Shown piece by piece: positions 27,204 through 36,521 of a DNA stretch of 58,398 nt. The position numbers and the translations under genes are program-made. This stretch comes from Hirschia sp. (GTDB lineage Bacteria; Pseudomonadota; Alphaproteobacteria; Caulobacterales; Hyphomonadaceae): positions 1-58,398 of the forward strand of contig PAQI01000028.1 in NCBI GenBank assembly GCA_002709235.1, in the 5' to 3' direction. How positions within the stretch are numbered: position 1 is the stretch's first letter; each line of letters begins with the position of its first letter. The notes below the pieces were generated by a model. That model was not told the origin of the DNA and did no database searches. It was given only the letters and a program-made list of their open reading frames with translations.

Positions 27204-28211
27204 ATGAACGAGCGCGTGTGGCTACAGGCCGATACTTCTCTTGTCAACAAGTTCCTTGCGGGTTTGGCGGCAATATTCGTTTTTCTTTCAGTCGCTGCCT
27301 GCTCTCGCAATGAAACCGACACGTCTTCTGAAACAGAAGCGAAAAGTCAGCCCGGTGACCCATCAGAAACGAGTCACCATTCGCAGAGGGGTGTAACCGC
27401 AATTTGGGAAAGTGAAAAGCTCCCTGCCCGAATTGAACATCTTGCATTGTCCTCTTCAACCTCTGGACAGGCCTTTGCACTGGCGATCACGGTGGACGGC
27501 CAGGCCCATCTGATCGATCTTGATGGCGCGATTGCCGCAATCGGCCAATTGCCACTGGCAGCAGACATCACCAATGGGTTCGCAACACAGGTCGAAGATC
27601 AGTTCCTGATCGCTTTTCCCACGATCAACTGGTCTGATGACGATGGCGCAATACCCAAGCTCACCCTCGCCTCGCCCATCGCCAAGGCCATCGTGCAAAC
27701 CGATCTGGATACCAATGGTACGCAAATATCAAAGCTGGCTTCGAGCAGTGTCTCGTCTTCAACAGTGTGTGTGATTAGCAATGACAAGACGCCCGCCTCC
27801 GCCGAACTGGATTTCCTGAACGAGTCCGCAACGCTGATCCTGTCTGACCAGCAGGACATTTGCCCAGAAACTCATGATGCGCCCCTCGCCATGACCATTG
27901 GTGACAATGATATCGCATTGAAGATCGGTGCTGATGATGACCTTGTTGCCATCAATGGTGATGACCCACTCATCATCACCCTGACAGACGGTCTTTCCGT
28001 TTCAGCACCACAATCCATTGATGCAATTGCCGCACTTGAGGGGCGAGTATCCGTGGATTACCCCAATGGCCTGATCGTCCTCGCGGGGATCAATGACCGC
28101 AACGAACCGCGCCTGACCTTTCTCAGCGCGAGGGATGTTGCGCACGCCATGGGGCTGACAGTGACGGAAGAACAGTTCACGCCGCCCACTTTACCTGACA
28201 CGCTCGATTGA
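27204..28211 (+). CDS. Lipoprotein of unknown function
   Basis: A 335-residue protein with a lipoprotein signal: hydrophobic [17 protein letters not shown] with the lipidated Cys at residue 33. A Ser/Glu-rich linker follows, then a long domain of short beta-strand-like segments with many Asp ([35 protein letters not shown]), suggesting a beta-propeller-like fold. I do not recognise a family. The ATG has no clear Shine-Dalgarno sequence, and only 40 bases separate it from the rplM start on the other strand. Confidence 0.7.
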   Translation: MNERVWLQADTSLVNKFLAGLAAIFVFLSVAACSRNETDTSSETEAKSQPGDPSETSHHSQRGVTAIWESEKLPARIEHLALSSSTSGQAFALAITVDGQAHLIDLDGAIAAIGQLPLAADITNGFATQVEDQFLIAFPTINWSDDDGAIPKLTLASPIAKAIVQTDLDTNGTQISKLASSSVSSSTVCVISNDKTPASAELDFLNESATLILSDQQDICPETHDAPLAMTIGDNDIALKIGADDDLVAINGDDPLIITLTDGLSVSAPQSIDAIAALEGRVSVDYPNGLIVLAGINDRNEPRLTFLSARDVAHAMGLTVTEEQFTPPTLPDTLD

Positions 28212-29270
28212 TCAGGTCCGCTCAGCACTGAAACATCTTTTGGTGATCACGATTGAAATGATCAGCACAATGGTTCCCAGCGCCTGATGAGACAGTCCCA
28301 GATGCAAGGGGGCCGCATTTATCAGCGTGACAATGCCAAGAACGGACTGCGCGACCACACCAATGGCCAGCCATTTGAACCATCCACCTGCAGCACGCGC
28401 ATGCCGCCAACCGGCAATCAGGCAGAGCACGAGAATAACATAAGCCAAGGTGCGATGATTGAACTGCGTGGTTGCTGCATTCTCGATAAGATTGTGCAAT
28501 CCGCCTTCGTCCCAGTAATAGCGCGGTATGAAGTGACCATTCATCAAGGGCCAGTCCGTATAGGTGCGGCCAGCATCCAGACCCGCGACCAGTGCGCCAA
28601 ACATCATCTGTATCGAGATCAGTACAAGTAACAGGAGTGACCAATGCCGCGAGGCCTTGCTGCTTGTGTCACCTTGTCGATGACCAAGCTCCAGCCAGAC
28701 CCACACTGACAGTCCGATAATGAAAAGTGCCAAGGAGAAATGTGTCATCAGCCTGTAGGCGGCCACATCTGTCCGGTGCGTATCACCTACCCCGGACGAC
28801 ACCATCCACCAGCCAATCGCGCCCTGTAATCCACCCAGCACAAAAAGCGCCCATAAGCGTCGCCTCAATCGGGCTGTTGTCCAACCAAGTGCCCAGAACG
28901 TCAGGAACGGTAGCAGGAACACAACGCCGACCAGACGCCCTAACAGGCGATGCCCCCACTCCCACCAGTAGATCGATTTGAATTCGTTTAGCGACATACC
29001 CTTGTTCTGCAGGCGATATTCTGCCGTCATGGATTGGTACTTGCTGAATTCAGATTGCCAGTCATCAGCGTTCATTGGAGGCACCGATCCTGTCACCGGC
29101 TTCCACTCTGTAATGGACAATCCAGAATCAGTGAGTCGGGTCGCGCCTCCGACCAGAATCATCGCGTAGACCATCGCTGCGATGATCAACAACCAGATAC
29201 GAACCGCCCGAGCGCCCTTGGTTGGAATCAGTGGACTGGTAGGAAGATGTGCGGTGTCCTGATGTTGCAT
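28212..29270 (-). CDS. ctaA: Heme A synthase
   Basis: From the ATG at 29270 this is 352 residues with eight predicted membrane segments. Heme-ligand contexts are seen in EWGHRLLGRLVG, RLMTHFSLALF, QFNHRTLAYV and LSHQALGTI, and MILVGGATRLTDSGLSITEW is the family's first helix and loop. CtaA oxidises heme O to heme A for aa3-type oxidases in the inner membrane. Alphaproteobacteria and mitochondria (COX15) share this form. It is divergent from the DUF2842 gene. Confidence 0.95.
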   Translation of the reverse strand: MQHQDTAHLPTSPLIPTKGARAVRIWLLIIAAMVYAMILVGGATRLTDSGLSITEWKPVTGSVPPMNADDWQSEFSKYQSMTAEYRLQNKGMSLNEFKSIYWWEWGHRLLGRLVGVVFLLPFLTFWALGWTTARLRRRLWALFVLGGLQGAIGWWMVSSGVGDTHRTDVAAYRLMTHFSLALFIIGLSVWVWLELGHRQGDTSSKASRHWSLLLLVLISIQMMFGALVAGLDAGRTYTDWPLMNGHFIPRYYWDEGGLHNLIENAATTQFNHRTLAYVILVLCLIAGWRHARAAGGWFKWLAIGVVAQSVLGIVTLINAAPLHLGLSHQALGTIVLIISIVITKRCFSAERT

Positions 29271-29354
29271 CACAAGACCTTTGGTATATGTCGAAACGTG
29301 AAACTGACGGGTGACAGCCCCTATTGCCACACTGACTAGTCCGGAGCCACCATC

Positions 29355-29567
29355 ATGCGCAAATTGTTCGGCATGTTCATTTTACTGACTTTTCTGGCTA
29401 TCTACATTCTTGCTGTGGTGTCACTGGGGGCGCGGATCGCTGAATCTCATTGGGCGATAAACCTGGTTTTCTACAGCATAGCTGGTGTGGCCTGGGCATT
29501 TCCATTGAAGCCTCTCATGCTCTGGATGCATGCGAATGACAAACCTCTCCCATCAAGCGAGCTTTAA
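29355..29567 (+). CDS. DUF2842 small membrane protein
   Basis: This 70-residue protein has two membrane segments (LFGMFILLTFLAIYILAVVS and INLVFYSIAGVAWAFPLKPL) and ends MLWMHANDKPL, the pattern of the alphaproteobacterial DUF2842 family. Its function is unknown. It is divergent from ctaA. Confidence 0.88.
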   Translation: MRKLFGMFILLTFLAIYILAVVSLGARIAESHWAINLVFYSIAGVAWAFPLKPLMLWMHANDKPLPSSEL

Positions 29568-29908
29568 TTCCTCAAGGGTCCATTATCCGAATAGCGTACC
29601 ATGCATTTGTGCATAGATGTTGCATTGTGAACAAACGTTTAGGCATGGTATTCTGCACAATCCACGACCATTTTCACCCACCAGGAACTGTCTTTCCTGT
29701 GAGAATAGTCGAATATATCATTGAATAATATAGAATAAATGTAGCTAGGCTGATTGCGCAGAAAACGCCTCACCTTTGAGCGCTTTTGTTCATGCATCCC
29801 AATTTCGCAAAATCTTCTCGCAAAGCATCCGAAAACTCACGTAAACGGAGAACACAAGCTCGAAACAACAAGTGGGCAACCTAGAATTCAATACGGGGAG
29901 ATTTGTGT
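29568..29908. other. Intergenic region before a secreted small protein
   Basis: About 340 AT-rich bases with no gene. TAGAATAAAT near 29729 resembles a -10 region. The promoter of the next gene should lie in this stretch. Confidence 0.5.
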
Positions 29909-30271
29909 ATGAACAGAATCAACTTGGACACCAAAACCATGAAAACACTTATCGCAATCGCCGCACTCGCAACATTCAGCGCTCCAGCATTCGCAGAGTC
30001 AGTTGAACAAATGGAAGTCAAAATGCCGGCCGATATCACAGCTGTAGGTGCAGCTGATACCGCTCGTGCAGACATCCTCAGCGCTTCCAAGGAAGTATGC
30101 CGTAACGTCAAGACCAGATCCACCACTCTGGATTTCTACGTCGGCATGGCTGACTACCGCAGTTGTGTAAAAGCCACTTACACTGAAGCTCTCAACCAGG
30201 ACGCATCCGGTACGCTTCTGAGCTCCGCCAAGACTGCGAACGACCCTTACCTTCTTGCATCGATCGAATAG
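29909..30271 (+). CDS. Small secreted UrcA-like protein
   Basis: The ATG at 29909 follows GGGGAGA with good spacing and gives 120 residues; an ATG at 29939 would give MKTLIAIAALATFSAPAFAES, a clean signal peptide, so the first ten residues may be an extension. The mature part has two cysteines (KEVCRNVK and YRSCVKATYTEAL) set as in the UrcA family of small periplasmic proteins. That assignment is tentative. A clear terminator follows. Confidence 0.7.
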   Translation: MNRINLDTKTMKTLIAIAALATFSAPAFAESVEQMEVKMPADITAVGAADTARADILSASKEVCRNVKTRSTTLDFYVGMADYRSCVKATYTEALNQDASGTLLSSAKTANDPYLLASIE

Positions 30272-30305
30272 TCGATTTCCGCAAGATGGCTCGACAAACC
30301 CGAAA

Positions 30306-30343
30306 GGCCGCCCGAATGAAAATTCGGTGCGGCTTTTCTTTTT
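30306..30343 (+). terminator. Intrinsic terminator
   Basis: GCCGCCCGAAT, a GAAA loop and ATTCGGTGCGGC form an 11-bp stem with one bulge, followed by TTTTCTTTTT. It closes the gene ending at 30271. Confidence 0.85.
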
Positions 30344-30374
30344 GCCTCGATCCGCTCGTCAGGTCTGACCCGCG

Positions 30375-32222
30375 CTATTTTTCCACTCCGTCAGGCATTT
30401 CCTGATTGTTGGATTGGCGTCGCCACATTTTCGCATACAGGCCATCAAGCGTGAGCAATTCCTCATGGTTCCCGCGTTCAATGATCCTGCCATTCTCCAG
30501 GACGAGGATCTGATCGGCATCAACAATCGTCGACAGTCTATGGGCAACGACGACCGTAGTGCGGCCTTTGGAGGCCTTGTCCAGAGCGTCCTGCACATCC
30601 GCTTCTGTTGTTGAATCCAGCGCTGACGTTGCTTCATCCAGCAGCAGCACTTCAGGATCTTTCAAGATTGCCCGCGCAATACCGACACGCTGTTTTTCAC
30701 CGCCCGACAGTTTCAGGCCTCGCTCACCCACTCGCGTCTGCCAGCCATCAGCCAGTCCGGTGATGAAATCCAGCAATTGGGCCTGATCTGCGGCTTTAAC
30801 GAGATCCTCCTCTGAGGCATCAGGACGCCCATAGAGAATATTGTCCCGGATCGTCGTATTGAACAGAACGACATCCTGCGGCACCAGCGCGAGCTTCTCA
30901 CGCAAAGAACGCTGCGTTACCTTTCTTATATCGATGTCATCAAACAGGACTGTGCCGTCGCTCACATCAAAGAACCGGAATATCAGTTTCAACAAGGTCG
31001 ATTTCCCCGACCCGGAAGGCCCCACAAGCGCCAGCTTCTTTCCTGCCTCGACCTTGAACGAGACATCTTCCAATCCGGCAGATCGACCGTCATGGGCAAA
31101 TGAAACTTCCGAGAACGCGATCTCGCCGCGCCCCTTGTCCAGAACAATCGCATCCGGTGCGTCCACCACATCCGATGTCTGGTCCATCAGGCCGAACATC
31201 TTCTCAAGGTCGACCCCACCCTGCTTGATTTCCCGCCAGGCCCAGCCAAGCATGTTGAGCGGCCTGTAGAGATTCATCAGGATCAGCGTCACCGCGGCAA
31301 TATCACCGGGCCCGAACTTGCCGCCAGCAACTCCGATGGCCGCCAGCAATGCCAGCGCCAACAGGCCCACATTCATGATCAGTTCCTGACCCGCATTCAG
31401 GATGGCAAGAGATCGAGACTGGCTGACATATGTCTTGGAGTAAGACTCGAAGAATTCATCATATCTCCTCGTCTCGCGCTCTTCAGCCGCAAAGGATTTG
31501 ACGGTCTCGAAATTGGTCAGGCTATCAACTGCGCTCGCCCGCAGCTGGGTGTCCTTTTCGTTCATGCTACGGCGCTGCTTGACCCGCCATTCGGTGATGC
31601 TCAGCGTGAACATGACATAGGCCACAACAGTCGCGATCGCGACGACGGCCAGTGATGGTCCGAATTTCACTGACAACACAATCGCGGCAAGGAATAGCTC
31701 GATGAATGTCGGCGCGATATTGAACGCCAGGAAACGTATCAAAAAGTCCAGCGCACCCGCGCCCCGGTCGATGATTCTGTTCAGCGCGCCCGTGCGCCGG
31801 GTCAGATGAAACCGCATGGACAGGTTTTGCGCCTTGCCGAACGCATCCACCGATATCAGTCTCTGCGCATCCTGCGAAACGGGTGCAAACAGGCCATCTC
31901 TCAGATAAGGAAGCCCCGACGACAGGAACCGCGCACCCACCCACAGGCTCAGCCCGATAATGGCAGGCCGCACAGCTGAAGAGCCATCACTCAACGCATT
32001 GACGGCATCCCCGAAATAGAGCGGCGCAACAACTGCAATCAGCTTGGCAATAATCGTCAGAAACAGCGCAATGCCCATGATCGGCCGCCAGCGTTTCAGC
32101 TCCGGTCGCAACAGGATCTGGGCGACGCGTCCAAGGGATGAAACCAGCCCGGCATCACGGCTTTCAATACCGTCTTCATCAGCGCCGCTCGCTGTGCCAT
32201 GGGCCTGGTGTCGTCTACTCAT
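30375..32222 (-). CDS. ABC exporter, Atm1/HMT1 type
   Basis: A 615-residue half-transporter: an N-terminal membrane domain with six helices (from about residue 45 to 340) and a C-terminal ATPase with Walker A GPSGSGKST, signature LSGGEKQR, Walker B VLLLDEATSALDS and the H-loop VVAHRLST. The coupling segment LTNFETVKSFAAEERETRRYD matches the NYETVKYF element of Atm1/ABCB7. Relatives export glutathione-linked metal or sulfur compounds. It begins 109 bases from the LOG gene, which is divergent. Confidence 0.92.
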   Translation of the reverse strand: MSRRHQAHGTASGADEDGIESRDAGLVSSLGRVAQILLRPELKRWRPIMGIALFLTIIAKLIAVVAPLYFGDAVNALSDGSSAVRPAIIGLSLWVGARFLSSGLPYLRDGLFAPVSQDAQRLISVDAFGKAQNLSMRFHLTRRTGALNRIIDRGAGALDFLIRFLAFNIAPTFIELFLAAIVLSVKFGPSLAVVAIATVVAYVMFTLSITEWRVKQRRSMNEKDTQLRASAVDSLTNFETVKSFAAEERETRRYDEFFESYSKTYVSQSRSLAILNAGQELIMNVGLLALALLAAIGVAGGKFGPGDIAAVTLILMNLYRPLNMLGWAWREIKQGGVDLEKMFGLMDQTSDVVDAPDAIVLDKGRGEIAFSEVSFAHDGRSAGLEDVSFKVEAGKKLALVGPSGSGKSTLLKLIFRFFDVSDGTVLFDDIDIRKVTQRSLREKLALVPQDVVLFNTTIRDNILYGRPDASEEDLVKAADQAQLLDFITGLADGWQTRVGERGLKLSGGEKQRVGIARAILKDPEVLLLDEATSALDSTTEADVQDALDKASKGRTTVVVAHRLSTIVDADQILVLENGRIIERGNHEELLTLDGLYAKMWRRQSNNQEMPDGVEK

Positions 32223-32331
32223 GTCTGGAAATGCTTTCTGTGAGCCGGTTCAAATGATGCAAGGGGAAACCGGGCTCCCCATATGGGCCAAACACATGTA
32301 AGACCCAATTTCACAAAGAGGAGTCCTTGAG

Positions 32332-32892
32332 ATGTCGGGAATCAAATCTGTCTGCGTTTACTGTGGGTCTTCAAACGATGTCGCCCCCGCATATCTCGAC
32401 CTTGCAGAACGTCTTGGCAAGGCCATTGCCGAACGTGGCTGGCGTCTCGTTTATGGTGGTGGCACAGTCGGATTGATGTTTGCGGCGGCCAATGCGGCTC
32501 ATCAGGCTGGCGGTGAAGTGCTTGGCATCATTCCGAAATTCCTTCAACGCATCGAAGGCAATTTTGAATCCGTGCCCCACATCGTGGTCGATACCATGCA
32601 TGAACGCAAACAGCTTCTGTTTGATGAAGCCGAAGCCTTCGTGGTGCTTCCCGGTGGTATCGGAACGCTTGAGGAAGCTGTGGAAACCCTGTCCTGGGCC
32701 AAGCTTTCCCTGCATTCCAAGCCCATGGCCTTCCTGTCGGAAAATGACTATTGGAGCCCGTTCTTCGAACTCCTGAACCACACCGTGCGAGACCGTTTCG
32801 CCCCGCCCTCAATGCTCGATCTGGTCGTCGATGTCAGCGACCCGAAAACAGCTCTGAGCGAACTGTCAGATCGCTATGTCGCGCTGGATTGA
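32332..32892 (+). CDS. LOG family protein
   Basis: A 186-residue Rossmann-like protein with SVCVYCGSSNDVAP, YGGGTVGLMFAAANAA, HERKQLL and the signature PGGIGTLEE. LOG-type enzymes release cytokinin base, or in bacteria the nucleobase, from nucleoside 5'-monophosphates. An AGGAG stands before the ATG. In bacteria the physiological substrate is usually unclear. Confidence 0.93.
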   Translation: MSGIKSVCVYCGSSNDVAPAYLDLAERLGKAIAERGWRLVYGGGTVGLMFAAANAAHQAGGEVLGIIPKFLQRIEGNFESVPHIVVDTMHERKQLLFDEAEAFVVLPGGIGTLEEAVETLSWAKLSLHSKPMAFLSENDYWSPFFELLNHTVRDRFAPPSMLDLVVDVSDPKTALSELSDRYVALD

Positions 32893-33027
32893 AGATATAA
32901 TTGCTTTCGGTGATGCCCTATTGCGAAATTATCGAAATACGATAAATTAAAACCACTTCTCTCATTAGACGAAGTGGTTGGCGCAGCTGAACACGCCAAT
33001 GTGGCATTCATCTCCTTGAGGCCTCCA

Positions 33028-33756
33028 ATGTTCTCAACACGCTGGTCCCCGAAAATGCAAGCCAGGCTCGCTGGCATTTTCTACCTCTATATTGTTGTCG
33101 CCGGGGTGTTCGCAGAAGCCTTTGTACGTGGCCCGCTTGTGAACTATAGCGATGCCTCAGCTACAGCAGCAAACATTCTGGGGTCGGAAAGTCTCTATCG
33201 TATAGGGCTGACGGCCGAGATCCTGATGATGAGCGCAGACATCGCTGTCGCTGCAATATTCTATATATTGTTCAAATCCGTCGACCGAACATGGTCCTTG
33301 ATAGGCATGCTGCTGCGGCTCGCCACTGTTGCTGTAGCCGGCGTCAAGGCGATTTTGCTCCTGACACCGCTGGTGCTTCTCAGCAGTGCCCCTTATCTGG
33401 CGGCATTCGATATCGAACAACTTCAGGCGCTTTCACTGGCAAGCATCAAGCTGCATGGACGCGCATATGACGTTGCACTGATCGCCTTTGGACTGGATTG
33501 CCTGGTCATTGGCGGGCTGATCATTCGCTCAACCTTCCTGCCGCGCCTGATCGGGATCGGAATCGTGATCGCGGGTATCTGTTACCTGGTAAACAGCCTG
33601 ACGAATCTACTCGCCCTGCCATTTGCCGGTTCCTTGTTTCCGTTCATCATGCTGCCTTGCCTTGTCAGTGAACTCGCACTTGCAGTGTGGCTTACATGTG
33701 TGGGCCTGAACGCTGAAAAATGGGGCGACGGCCTCAGCGTCACCCGAGGCGCTTGA
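33028..33756 (+). CDS. DUF4386 membrane protein
   Basis: From the ATG at 33028 this is 242 residues with about six hydrophobic segments. MQARLAGIFYLYIVVAGVFAE and IGMLLRLATVAVAGVKAI fit the DUF4386 family of unknown function. It converges on gltX and the two coding ends overlap by 17 bases. Confidence 0.8.
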   Translation: MFSTRWSPKMQARLAGIFYLYIVVAGVFAEAFVRGPLVNYSDASATAANILGSESLYRIGLTAEILMMSADIAVAAIFYILFKSVDRTWSLIGMLLRLATVAVAGVKAILLLTPLVLLSSAPYLAAFDIEQLQALSLASIKLHGRAYDVALIAFGLDCLVIGGLIIRSTFLPRLIGIGIVIAGICYLVNSLTNLLALPFAGSLFPFIMLPCLVSELALAVWLTCVGLNAEKWGDGLSVTRGA

Positions 33757-35083
33757 GAACCTTCTCACGTCCCAATGCGACAATCATCTTGTCCATCTCG
33801 GGACCGCGTGACTGGCCGGTCAGTGCAAGCCGCAATGGCATGAACAGGCCCTTACCCTTGCGTCCTGACGCCGTTTTCAACGCAGATGTCCAGATGCTCC
33901 AGCTCTCAGCCGTGATCTCACCGTCCGGAAGGAGCGCACTGGCGCCAGCCACATAATCCCTGTCTTCGTCAGGAATGTCAGCGCTGATATCGCCATAGAC
34001 AACCTGCAACCAGATGCCTGCGTCTTTCACAAGCTGAAGGTTCGGGCTGACAAGTTCCCAGAACTCCGCCGTCGCCTGATCTCCCAGCGGCAATGCGCCA
34101 AGCTTCGCCTTCACATCCTCAAATGGCAGGGAATGGACGATCTGCGAATTCAGATTGAAAAGATCCTTTTCATCAAACCGCGCGGGTGCTCTACCGATCT
34201 TCGCAAAGTCAAATTCATCCGACAGGATGGCCAGGTTTTCGCGCAGTTCCACAGGATCTGACGTACCGATCTTCGCCAGCAGCGACAGAACCGACATGGC
34301 TTCAAAACCATCTTCGCGCAATTGCTGAATGGAAAGCGATCCAAGCCGTTTGGACAGTCCCTGCCCGTCTGCGCCCACCAATAATGGCGTGTGTGCCATG
34401 TCTGGTGATGAGCCACCCAGTGCACGGAAAATCTCTATCTGTGCGCCTGAATTGGTGACGTGATCCTCTCCGCGAACCACATGGGTGATCTTCGCATTGA
34501 TGTCGTCCACCACCGAAGGCAGCGTATAAAGATAGGACCCGTCCGCGCGCACCAGTACCGGATCTGAAATCGAGCTTGTGTCGATGGATTGTTCGCCGCG
34601 CACCAGATCATTCCAGACGCAGGGCTCGCCTGACAATTTGAAACGCCAATGCGGCTTGCGGCCTTCTGCTTCAAGAGCTGCCTTTTCGGCATCCGTCAGC
34701 TCAAGAGCCGCGCGGTCATAAACCGGCGGGCGTCCACGCGAGAGCGCGATCTTGCGCTTGCGTTCCAGTTCCTCCGGGGTCTCATAACAGGCATATAGAA
34801 GCCCTGCTTCCTTCAGCTTGAGAACCGCGGCGTCATATTCATCGAATCGCGATGATTGATGAAAGCTGTCATCCCAATCAAGCCCCAGCCATGACAGATC
34901 GGCCTTGATGCCATCCACATATTCCTGCTTTGAGCGCTCAGGGTCGGTGTCGTCAAAACGCAGCAGGAATTCGCCACCCATCTTACGGGCAAAAAGCCAG
35001 TTGATCAGGGCAGTTCTTACATTGCCAACGTGAAGACGGCCCGTCGGTGACGGCGCGAATCGGACTTTAACGGTCATAAGCAT
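33740..35083 (-). CDS. gltX: Glutamate-tRNA ligase
   Basis: A 447-residue class I synthetase with the HIGH-equivalent HVGN in SPTGRLHVGNVRTAL and the KMSKS-equivalent LSKR in GLSKRLGS. Alphaproteobacteria often carry two GltX paralogues, one for tRNA-Glu and one biased to tRNA-Gln; which one this is cannot be told here. With gatB also in the window, Gln-tRNA is probably made through the transamidation route. An ATG at 35077 is an alternative start. Confidence 0.95.
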   Translation of the reverse strand: MLMTVKVRFAPSPTGRLHVGNVRTALINWLFARKMGGEFLLRFDDTDPERSKQEYVDGIKADLSWLGLDWDDSFHQSSRFDEYDAAVLKLKEAGLLYACYETPEELERKRKIALSRGRPPVYDRAALELTDAEKAALEAEGRKPHWRFKLSGEPCVWNDLVRGEQSIDTSSISDPVLVRADGSYLYTLPSVVDDINAKITHVVRGEDHVTNSGAQIEIFRALGGSSPDMAHTPLLVGADGQGLSKRLGSLSIQQLREDGFEAMSVLSLLAKIGTSDPVELRENLAILSDEFDFAKIGRAPARFDEKDLFNLNSQIVHSLPFEDVKAKLGALPLGDQATAEFWELVSPNLQLVKDAGIWLQVVYGDISADIPDEDRDYVAGASALLPDGEITAESWSIWTSALKTASGRKGKGLFMPLRLALTGQSRGPEMDKMIVALGREKVLKRLG

Positions 35084-35165
35084 GATTCCAGGATGTTTAG
35101 CGCCTTGGGCATACTATTGTTCAGGCGCACTTGTCATCCTTTGATGTTTTCAGAACCAAAGGGGC

Positions 35166-35864
35166 TCAGCGCTTTGCCGCGCGCCATCCAGCCTGTTTCG
35201 CATCTTTCGGATCACAAAACCAGCGCTCGCCCGCACTCTCATTGATGCGCGTGCGCTCATAATCGGCTTGTCCGGGGCTGTGAAAGATCTTCGTGCCTGA
35301 TCGGGAGATATTGCCCTTCAGATTGCAATCAGCTGATGGTGGTGTCTGTACCACCTGTTTTGCAGCCGCTTCTCGCCGTAGGCGGGCACGGTAATCATGC
35401 GGACGCTCGAAACTGGCGCGCCACAGGCCGAGACCTTCCTGTCTGGCTTGAATTTCGTCTTTTACATAGTCAGCTGAAAATTGGGTGTAAGCCACAGCCC
35501 AGCCGCGTCGCACCTGCTCGCGATTGATATCCAGACCATCAATATCACAGACCGACACATACCGCCCTCGATCCATGTCGCGGACCTGACAGCGCACGGT
35601 CTTGCCCTTCACGGCGCGCTCCAGCGCCTTGCGTGACGCACGTCCGCAGGCCCATTCCTGACCCTTGTAGTCACAGGTTTGTGCACTTTCTACCGCATCA
35701 ATCCCGAACAGTCGGATAGGCTTGTCACCGATCCGCATGCTGTCGCCATCGGTTGGCTGTGCCTTGCCAATAATGACTTCACCAGAAGACGTCGAAGCAG
35801 ACCGCGCTGACAAGGTGCCGATTGCGGCGATGGCAATGAAGATTGCAAGAGCTCTGATTTTCAT
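35166..35864 (-). CDS. Secreted thermonuclease-like protein
   Basis: From the ATG at 35864 this is 232 residues with a signal peptide (MKIRALAIFIAIAAIGTLS). The SNase-like domain shows KAQPTDGDSMRIGDKPIRLFGIDAVE, ASRKALERAVKGKTVRC and the ending DEIQARQEGLGLWRASF. Family members cleave DNA and RNA with Ca2+. The C-terminal part (CNLKGNISRSGTKIFHSPGQ) matches the extension found on many alphaproteobacterial members. Confidence 0.9.
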   Translation of the reverse strand: MKIRALAIFIAIAAIGTLSARSASTSSGEVIIGKAQPTDGDSMRIGDKPIRLFGIDAVESAQTCDYKGQEWACGRASRKALERAVKGKTVRCQVRDMDRGRYVSVCDIDGLDINREQVRRGWAVAYTQFSADYVKDEIQARQEGLGLWRASFERPHDYRARLRREAAAKQVVQTPPSADCNLKGNISRSGTKIFHSPGQADYERTRINESAGERWFCDPKDAKQAGWRAAKR

Positions 35865-35990
35865 GCCGCCATGCTCGGCGAACATGACTAAACATTCGTA
35901 AAAGTCAGAGTCCGGCGCGTCAGATCGGCATTACCGAACCGAATCCACACCTAATCCACTACATTAGGTATGTGGCGCAATCTATTGTTA

Positions 35991-36521
35991 TTATGGGCTT
36001 TTGCATCCTTCAGATGTCGTGTTGACTTCAGACGTCATAACGCTGCCATCGAAAATCACCGTCTTCACACATGGCCCAATCTCGATGTTCACGAGATTGC
36101 TCTGATCTGGCCAGATATCATGCAAAGCCGAAAAGCCCACACTCAACTGGTTGAGGTCATCGGGTGTATAGGGCGCTTCCTCATAAACAAAGATATATGC
36201 CCGCTCCAGCTCAAATCCCACCAATCTTGCAGCGATACTATCTGCACCAACCGGCGTCATGGTGAAGCGCTCGGCAACATATTCGGCAAACGCCTGCTGC
36301 ACATCTTCATCAGCAACGATATTCGCGCCCGGTGAATGCAGCATCTGCATGGCGTGCTCGGCGTCATGCAGATAGAACCGATGAACGATTTCGATCATCC
36401 CGGATCGCGGATTCCAGGTGACGCTGGTCACGGCAGCCTTCTGTTGATGCGCCTGCGCACTGGCGACCAGTCCAACCGCCAGCAACACACCCACAACAAT
36501 CCGGGTCAGACGATGCAGCAT
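35991..36521 (-). CDS. DUF6702-like secreted protein
   Basis: The ATG at 36521 shares one base with the stop of the M1 peptidase (a GTG at 36524 is the alternative), giving 176 residues. A signal peptide ends near SAQAHQ. The rest (VTSVTWNPRSGMIEIVHRFY, then HDAEHAM) is the pattern of the DUF6702 family, which often follows an M1 peptidase gene. The function is unknown. Tight coupling suggests it acts with the peptidase in the periplasm. Confidence 0.75.
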   Translation of the reverse strand: MLHRLTRIVVGVLLAVGLVASAQAHQQKAAVTSVTWNPRSGMIEIVHRFYLHDAEHAMQMLHSPGANIVADEDVQQAFAEYVAERFTMTPVGADSIAARLVGFELERAYIFVYEEAPYTPDDLNQLSVGFSALHDIWPDQSNLVNIEIGPCVKTVIFDGSVMTSEVNTTSEGCKSP

